Positions 60,881 to 64,000 of a stretch of DNA of 64,000 bases are shown piece after piece; position 1 is the stretch's first letter; the number at the start of each line of letters is the position of its first letter. Below the pieces are notes generated by a model. It was not told where the DNA came from. It did not search any database and saw only the letters and a program-made list of their open reading frames with translations. The stretch is from Streptomyces sp. NBC_01591 (GTDB lineage Bacteria > Actinomycetota > Actinomycetes > Streptomycetales > Streptomycetaceae), in assembly GCF_035918155.1 (NCBI RefSeq), contig NZ_CP109328.1, forward strand, positions 558,001 to 622,000, given 5' to 3'. The position numbers were made by a program, and so were the translations under genes.

Positions 60881-62437
60881 TCAGAGGCTGGACTTCACAG
60901 GGGTGTCCTGGGGCACCGGTTCCACGGGCTGCCGGTCCGGACGCAGTGCGATCGCCAGCAGGAGCGCGCCGCACAGGGCGATCAGCATGGTTCCGGCGGC
61001 GCTGACGTGCATGGCTTCGATGAACGCGTCGTTGGCGACGCGCACCAGGTCGGGTTGGTGGATCGTGGCTGCGGCGTGCCGGGCCTGCTCGGCGGAGATC
61101 TGCGCCTGGGCCCGCACTTGCTCGGGATACCCGCTCAGCGAGCCGTCGACCGCGTACCGGTAGGCGAGCGACATGATCGTGCCGCCCACCGCGATCCCCA
61201 GCAGACTGCCGCTCTGGCGCACGGTGCTGAGGACGGCCGATCCGGCGCCGGCCCGCTCCAGCGGCAGGGTACTCATGAGCCCCCCCGTCACTGGGCCGAT
61301 CACCATGCCGATCGACAGCCCTTGGATCAGGTAGGCGATCTCGTTGATGACCAGCGGGGTGTGCAGCCCGAAGAACATGTTGCAGCCCATGGCCAGCCCC
61401 GCTGTGGTCAGCGCCGTCGCAGTGACCGCGCGGAGCGTCCAGCGGCGGGCCAGCTGGACGCCGAGCGGCGCTCCCACGATCGCCCCGAGCGCGGTCGGGG
61501 CGAACGCCAGGCCCGCCTGCAGCGCGGAGAAGCTGCGTGCGCCCTGCAGGTAGAAGGCGCCGTAGAAGCTGGCGGCGGTCATGGCGAACATCAGCAAGCC
61601 GAGCGCCACGTTGCCGAGGCCGAACATGCGCTGGGCGAGCAGCCGGGGGTCGAAGCTGGGCTGACGGTGGCGCAGTTCGACGAGTGTGAAGGCGGCCAGG
61701 AGGGCCACTCCGACCGTGATCGAGCCCCAGACCGACACCGAGCTCCAGGAGGCCACCTGCCCCGCGTGGATCAGCCCGTAGGCCAGGAAGGCGAGCCCGC
61801 TGATCGACAGCAGCAGCCCGGCCGGGTCCAGCGGACGCGGGGTGGGGCTGCGGAAGTTTGGGACCAGCGTGGCGATCCCGATCAGTGACAGCACCGCGAT
61901 CGGGATGTTGACCAGGAAGATCGAGCCCCACCAGAAGCGGCCGAGGAGGACGCCGGCCAGCAGCGGGCCCGCGGCGATTCCGACGCCGGCCGACGTCGAG
62001 GAGATGCCGATAGCGGTCGCCCGGGCGGGCCCGCTGAAGGCCCACATGAGGACAGCCATCTGCGCGGGCATGATCAGCGCGCTCCCCAGACCCATCGCGG
62101 CCCGAGCCGCGATCAGTTGGTTCGCGTCGCCCGCGTATGCCGCCCACACCGAGGCGCCGGCGAAGACCGCCATCCCTGTGGCCAGCACGGTCCGGTGGCC
62201 GAAGCGGTCACCCAGGGCGCCGGAGGTGAACATCAAGGTGGCGAAGACCAGGGTGTACGAGCCGGTGGCCCACTGCAGCTGGCTGGGGCTGGCGCCCAAG
62301 CCGCGGACCGGGTCGGAGAGGGTCTCGAAGGCGGTGGTGAGGATGGTGTTGTCCAGCCAGATCAGCAGCGAGGACAGCAGGAGCACGGCGAGGATCAACT
62401 GCTGCCGGGACTTCGGCAGAGTTGGAGACGTCGTCAT
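60881..62437 (-). CDS. DHA2 family MFS efflux transporter (14 TM)
   Basis: A 518-aa drug:H+ antiporter of the QacA/EmrB type with 14 predicted helices. FASLMF-like LDNTILTTAFETLSDPV (motif D1), GALGDRFGHRTVLATGMAVF (motif A) and GIAAGPLLAGVLLGRFWW (motif C) are seen. A tail QPVEPVPQDTP ends the protein. It probably exports the product of the adjacent cluster. ATG at 62437; divergent from the AMP ligase, with a 282-bp region containing TGTGCGA/TCGCACA inverted repeats (62482 and 62520). Confidence 0.9.
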   Translation of the reverse strand: MTTSPTLPKSRQQLILAVLLLSSLLIWLDNTILTTAFETLSDPVRGLGASPSQLQWATGSYTLVFATLMFTSGALGDRFGHRTVLATGMAVFAGASVWAAYAGDANQLIAARAAMGLGSALIMPAQMAVLMWAFSGPARATAIGISSTSAGVGIAAGPLLAGVLLGRFWWGSIFLVNIPIAVLSLIGIATLVPNFRSPTPRPLDPAGLLLSISGLAFLAYGLIHAGQVASWSSVSVWGSITVGVALLAAFTLVELRHRQPSFDPRLLAQRMFGLGNVALGLLMFAMTAASFYGAFYLQGARSFSALQAGLAFAPTALGAIVGAPLGVQLARRWTLRAVTATALTTAGLAMGCNMFFGLHTPLVINEIAYLIQGLSIGMVIGPVTGGLMSTLPLERAGAGSAVLSTVRQSGSLLGIAVGGTIMSLAYRYAVDGSLSGYPEQVRAQAQISAEQARHAAATIHQPDLVRVANDAFIEAMHVSAAGTMLIALCGALLLAIALRPDRQPVEPVPQDTPVKSSL

Positions 62438-62719
62438 GGGAGACCTTCAGTGAGATCGACAGGAACCTGACGAACTGATTGTGTGCGATCGTCAAGAAAC
62501 CTGTCAATCTCGGGGTCCGTCGCACATCCACCGGACCGGCGGCGGCTCCCTGTTCCGGCCAGGGGTACCCGGGCGGCTACACCGGTCGGGCGGTCGTTTC
62601 GATGCGCCGGTCCAGCCGGTCGAACGTTCTTTCCTGCGCATCCGGTGAACCGGCAGGATCGGGCTGCACCCGGGCCGGCAGATCGCAATCCACCGGGGTA
62701 TATACCGAGAGGCAGGGCC

Positions 62720-64000
62720 ATGACCCCACAGGACCAATGGTGGCGCGAAAGCGACAGCTACGTTTCAGATATTCTTTCGGCTTTTGCGGCGGCACCGGAT
62801 CGTCCTGCCCTTTTCTGGCGCGGCCGAGTGTTTTCCGGCAGTGAGCTGATCCGGTCCACCGCCGAGATATTCTGCGCGCTGCGCGACCGCGGCGTGGGCA
62901 GAGAAGATGTCGTAGCGATTCTGGTCGCTCCCAACAGTCCCGAGATGCTCACCGCGCGGTATGCCGCGCACCTGCTCGGCGGCACTATCTGTTACCTGCG
63001 GTCCACCAATCCGGGGACCAGCTCGACGATCCTCCCGCTTGACCACCAGATCCAGATCCTGCGCGACACCGCGGCCGCGACGGTATACGCGGATGCCGAG
63101 AACACGCAGCGCGCACTCGAACTCTCCGAGGCCGCCGGCGGACTTCGAGTGACCCGGATCGGCGGCACCGGCTACGACGCGGCGGGCCGAGCCGACACCC
63201 CGCGGGCCGCGCCGTGGGATCCGGGCGCCGTGGCAGTGATCGGGTTCACCAGCGGGAGCACCGGGCGGCCCAAGGGCATCCGGCTCTCCGCCCGGGTCTG
63301 GAACGGAGCGGTCCGCGGTATGGCGGCGGCCGATCGCGCGGCTGAGGACGTGAAGCTGCTGGTGACGACTCCGCTGAGCCACACCGTCGGCACCATGGCC
63401 GACGCGGCCCTGGCCCTGGGCGGAGAGGTCCACCTCCACGAGCACTTCGACGCGGGGGAGTTCACCAAGACAGTCGAGGAGTCGGCGATCTCGTGGACCT
63501 TCATGGCGACGGTCCAGCTATTCCGGCTGCTCGACCACCTGGAGGAACTCGGGGCGCACGACCTGGAATCCGCCGGCCTGTCCTCGCTGAATCGGCTGAT
63601 CTACAGCGGCAGTGCGGCGGCGCCCGCCAGGATCGCACAGGCAGTCCGCATCCTCGGCCTCATCATGGTGCAGGCCTACGGCACCTCGGAGACCGGCCGT
63701 ATCACGTCGCTCAAGCGCGAGGAGCACCTCGACCCGTGGCTGTCGACCACTGTCGGCCGCCCTTTCCCCGAGGTCGAGGTCGTCGTTGGCGAACTGGTCT
63801 CGGGAGCGCCGGTGCCCACCGGGGAGGCGGGCCAGGTCCGCGTCCGCTCACCGCACCTGATGGACGGCTACACCGGTGATCCGGAACTGACCGCGAAGGT
63901 GCTCCGGGAGGGCTGGTACTACACCGGCGACATTGGCTATTGCGACGAGAAGGGCTATCTGCACCTGCTGGGCCGGGTGGCCGAAGTGATCAAGGTCAAC
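62720..64000 (+). CDS. AMP-dependent ligase, probable C5N amide synthetase (runs off window)
   Basis: The ATG at 62720 (GAGAGGCAGGG upstream) opens a frame of 427 codons still open at the window end. FTSGSTGRPKGIRLS (A3), YGTSETGRI (A5) and a Tyr-Thr-Gly-Asp (A7) are visible, with LLGRVAEVIKVN (A8) at the edge. The upstream stretch RYAAHLLGGTICYLRSTNPG is unlike ordinary CoA ligases and fits the amide synthetases that join the C5N unit to a polyketide chain. This specific role is inference from position and motif. Confidence 0.8.
   Translation, partial: MTPQDQWWRESDSYVSDILSAFAAAPDRPALFWRGRVFSGSELIRSTAEIFCALRDRGVGREDVVAILVAPNSPEMLTARYAAHLLGGTICYLRSTNPGTSSTILPLDHQIQILRDTAAATVYADAENTQRALELSEAAGGLRVTRIGGTGYDAAGRADTPRAAPWDPGAVAVIGFTSGSTGRPKGIRLSARVWNGAVRGMAAADRAAEDVKLLVTTPLSHTVGTMADAALALGGEVHLHEHFDAGEFTKTVEESAISWTFMATVQLFRLLDHLEELGAHDLESAGLSSLNRLIYSGSAAAPARIAQAVRILGLIMVQAYGTSETGRITSLKREEHLDPWLSTTVGRPFPEVEVVVGELVSGAPVPTGEAGQVRVRSPHLMDGYTGDPELTAKVLREGWYYTGDIGYCDEKGYLHLLGRVAEVIKVN

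Noticed and set aside
58983..62147. 1054-codon minus-strand frame
   Set aside because: It runs through ALAS, ligase and the efflux gene in the wrong frame or strand; only the 518-codon efflux frame is real.

Overview
The window is high-GC DNA of a Streptomyces-type actinomycete. The evidence is a GC-rich third codon position, frequent GTG starts with GGAGG-like ribosome sites, many TetR/MarR/IclR/HxlR regulators, a cvn conservon, an ECF42-DGPF pair, and Streptomyces-type IS5, IS3 and IS630 debris. No rRNA, tRNA, CRISPR array or replication origin was recognised. The density of broken genes and short IS pieces suggests a chromosome arm or another accessory region.

Left part (1-27 kb). Intact small transcription units sit in heavy debris. 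Debris: an FtsX permease remnant fused to a response-regulator tail (90-822), a decayed RelE-like pair (1480-1982), an ankyrin tail, two tyrosine-recombinase tails, half an MFS pump, an aldehyde dehydrogenase piece, a sigJ-like sigma factor broken by an 8-bp duplication (24940-25889), and fragments of IS5, Tn3, IS630 and IS3 elements. Intact genes: a DUF4232 lipoprotein, an SDR, RidA with a divergent HxlR regulator, an alpha/beta hydrolase, three TetR regulators each divergent from a target (CocE hydrolase, SRPBCC protein, NylB-like serine hydrolase) with palindromic operators between, a secreted protein, a small CxxC membrane protein, and a secreted protein with three internal repeats. The two ends of one IS5-type element lie 6.8 kb apart (14083 and 20893).

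Centre (27-37 kb, minus strand). A labdane-type diterpenoid cluster reads GGPP synthase, class II cyclase (DADD), P450, class I terpene synthase, with 4-bp overlaps between the last three genes. Directly upstream on the same strand is a complete conservon cvnA-cvnE. Its P450 CvnE lacks the ExxR motif. A strong stem-loop separates the conservon from the GGPP synthase.

Right centre (37-54 kb). A patchwork ORF combines NUDIX, ROK and transposase pieces. A full 3-hydroxybenzoate/gentisate operon follows, with 6-monooxygenase, gentisate dioxygenase, FAH-family hydrolase, MarR, IclR and an aromatic-acid MFS carrier. It starts from a clear promoter overlapped by a 29-bp palindrome. Next come an H-type-lectin-like small protein, an orphan tail-sheath N-domain, a decayed PH-like/HEAT pair, a DUF1579 gene and a DUF998/DGPF/ECF42 operon. 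The last two read outward from a 142-bp dyad that gives both the same leader.

Right end (54-64 kb). A frameshifted serine recombinase and an IS5 piece precede a Tat-exported metallophosphoesterase with a LamG-like tail. The edge of a biosynthetic cluster follows: 5-aminolevulinate synthase, acyl-CoA ligase, a DHA2 efflux pump, and a second AMP-forming ligase that runs off the window. This set is typical of the C5N unit (2-amino-3-hydroxycyclopent-2-enone) that caps manumycin- and bafilomycin-type compounds. The polyketide part would lie beyond 64 kb.
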